Source: Thermodesulfobacterium sp. (GTDB taxonomy: Bacteria; Desulfobacterota; Thermodesulfobacteria; Thermodesulfobacteriales; Thermodesulfobacteriaceae). From it: a stretch of 64,000 nucleotides of DNA. The translations under genes and the position numbers were made by a program. Within the stretch, counting starts at the first letter, position 1. Every line of letters starts with the position of its first letter. The DNA is taken from contig JACDNX010000007.1 in NCBI GenBank assembly GCA_017656385.1, forward strand, positions 37,378-101,377. Direction: 5' to 3'. Of the stretch, positions 63,806-64,000 are shown one piece after another. The notes under the pieces are model-generated. The model searched no databases, was not told the origin of the DNA, and worked only from the letters and a program-made list of their open reading frames with translations.

Positions 63806-63835
63806 ATTATACCTAAAAAAGAAGGAGAAAATGGA

Positions 63836-64000
63836 ATGGAACAAGTACTTAAAAACTTAACATTAGATTTTTTGGACAAGGAAAACATAAAGTATCACCT
63901 GAAGAATTTTTTAAAATTGAAAACGGATTTCTATTGGATGTTAGGTCAAAAGAAGAAGCAGCTTCTATTTCGATAAAAATGGAAGTTCATCCTAATATAG
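63836..64000 (+). pseudogene. Rhodanese-like protein, frameshifted, runs off window
   Basis: AAGGAG precedes ATG 63836, giving MEQVLKNLTLDF. The frame then changes in the T6 run (63868-63873); with one more T it would read on as GQGKHKVSPEEFF, IENGFLLDVRSKEEAAS and IKMEVHPNI to the window edge. FLLDVRSKEE is typical of single-domain rhodaneses. The catalytic cysteine would lie outside the window. Without correction the gene stops at 63976. Confidence 0.6.

Overview
The window is AT-rich (about one third G+C by eye), densely packed and almost entirely bacterial housekeeping plus energy-metabolism genes. Genes for LPS (Kdo transferase, heptose phosphatase, heptosyltransferase, MsbA-like flippase), an outer-membrane porin and a type IV pilus secretin show a Gram-negative envelope. 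A complete dsrMKJOP membrane complex followed by a siroheme-amidating CbiA/DsrN-type gene shows a dissimilatory sulfate or sulfite reducer. A branched-polyamine synthase (BpsA) and a two-gene SufBC system point to a thermophile. Together these suggest a thermophilic sulfate reducer of the Thermodesulfobacteriota, possibly Thermodesulfobacterium-like; that genus assignment is inference from gene content and base composition only.

Layout. 1-5.6 kb (minus): asd, an SPL-family radical SAM gene, rph, rdgB, pgeF, waaA and a truncated tRNA-Ser. 5.9-11.9 kb: nikR (plus), then rnr, a small monoheme cytochrome, hisC and sufCB (minus). 12.1-18.1 kb (plus): pnp, a purine nucleoside phosphorylase, rng, gmhB and a heptosyltransferase. 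18.1-20.7 kb (minus): msbA-like and htpX. A 538-bp gap is followed (plus) by a RACo-like metalloactivator, psd, pssA, remA, gmk and rlmB. 26.2-27.8 kb (minus): an HsdR_N-like protein, a PHP protein and a bifunctional-nuclease-domain protein. 28-32 kb (plus): feoAB, a porin and a HIT protein. 32.2-38.9 kb (minus): metG, ricT-like, moaA, DUF4416, Trm112-like, a helical orphan, efp, bpsA and tRNA-fMet. 39.3-41.6 kb (plus): nrdR, pyrF and DUF763. 41.7-49.1 kb (plus): RsbRD_N gene, dsrMKJOP, cbiA/dsrN and a ferredoxin. 49.1-51.1 kb (minus): coaD and a WPF-repeat exported protein. 51.3-56.2 kb (plus): pilNOPQ and trmFO. 56.2-58.9 kb (minus): yajC, tgt and an aminotransferase. 59.0-62.4 kb (plus): nikKMLQO nickel importer. 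62.5-64 kb: a block of damaged genes.

How it works together. DsrMKJOP passes electrons between the quinone pool, periplasm and cytoplasmic DsrK, serving sulfite reduction by a DsrAB encoded elsewhere; CbiA/DsrN would make its siroheme amide. Nickel supply is handled by NikR and NikKMLQO at opposite ends of the window, and iron by FeoAB behind a promoter with a hexamer repeat.

The least ordinary stretch is the right end. There nrfH is frameshifted in an A5G5 run, nrfA is broken by two stops and cut off by a hairpin-rich GC island, a RelE/ParE-type toxin remnant lies between two related GC-rich elements that resemble integron attC sites, and a rhodanese-like gene carries a T-run frameshift. 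Genes left of about 62.4 kb look intact. This looks like a decaying accessory island, perhaps a degenerate cassette array. I did not find a clear complete novel system; the best candidates for follow-up are this island, the tandem 14-bp repeat at the dsr promoter and the WPF-repeat protein.
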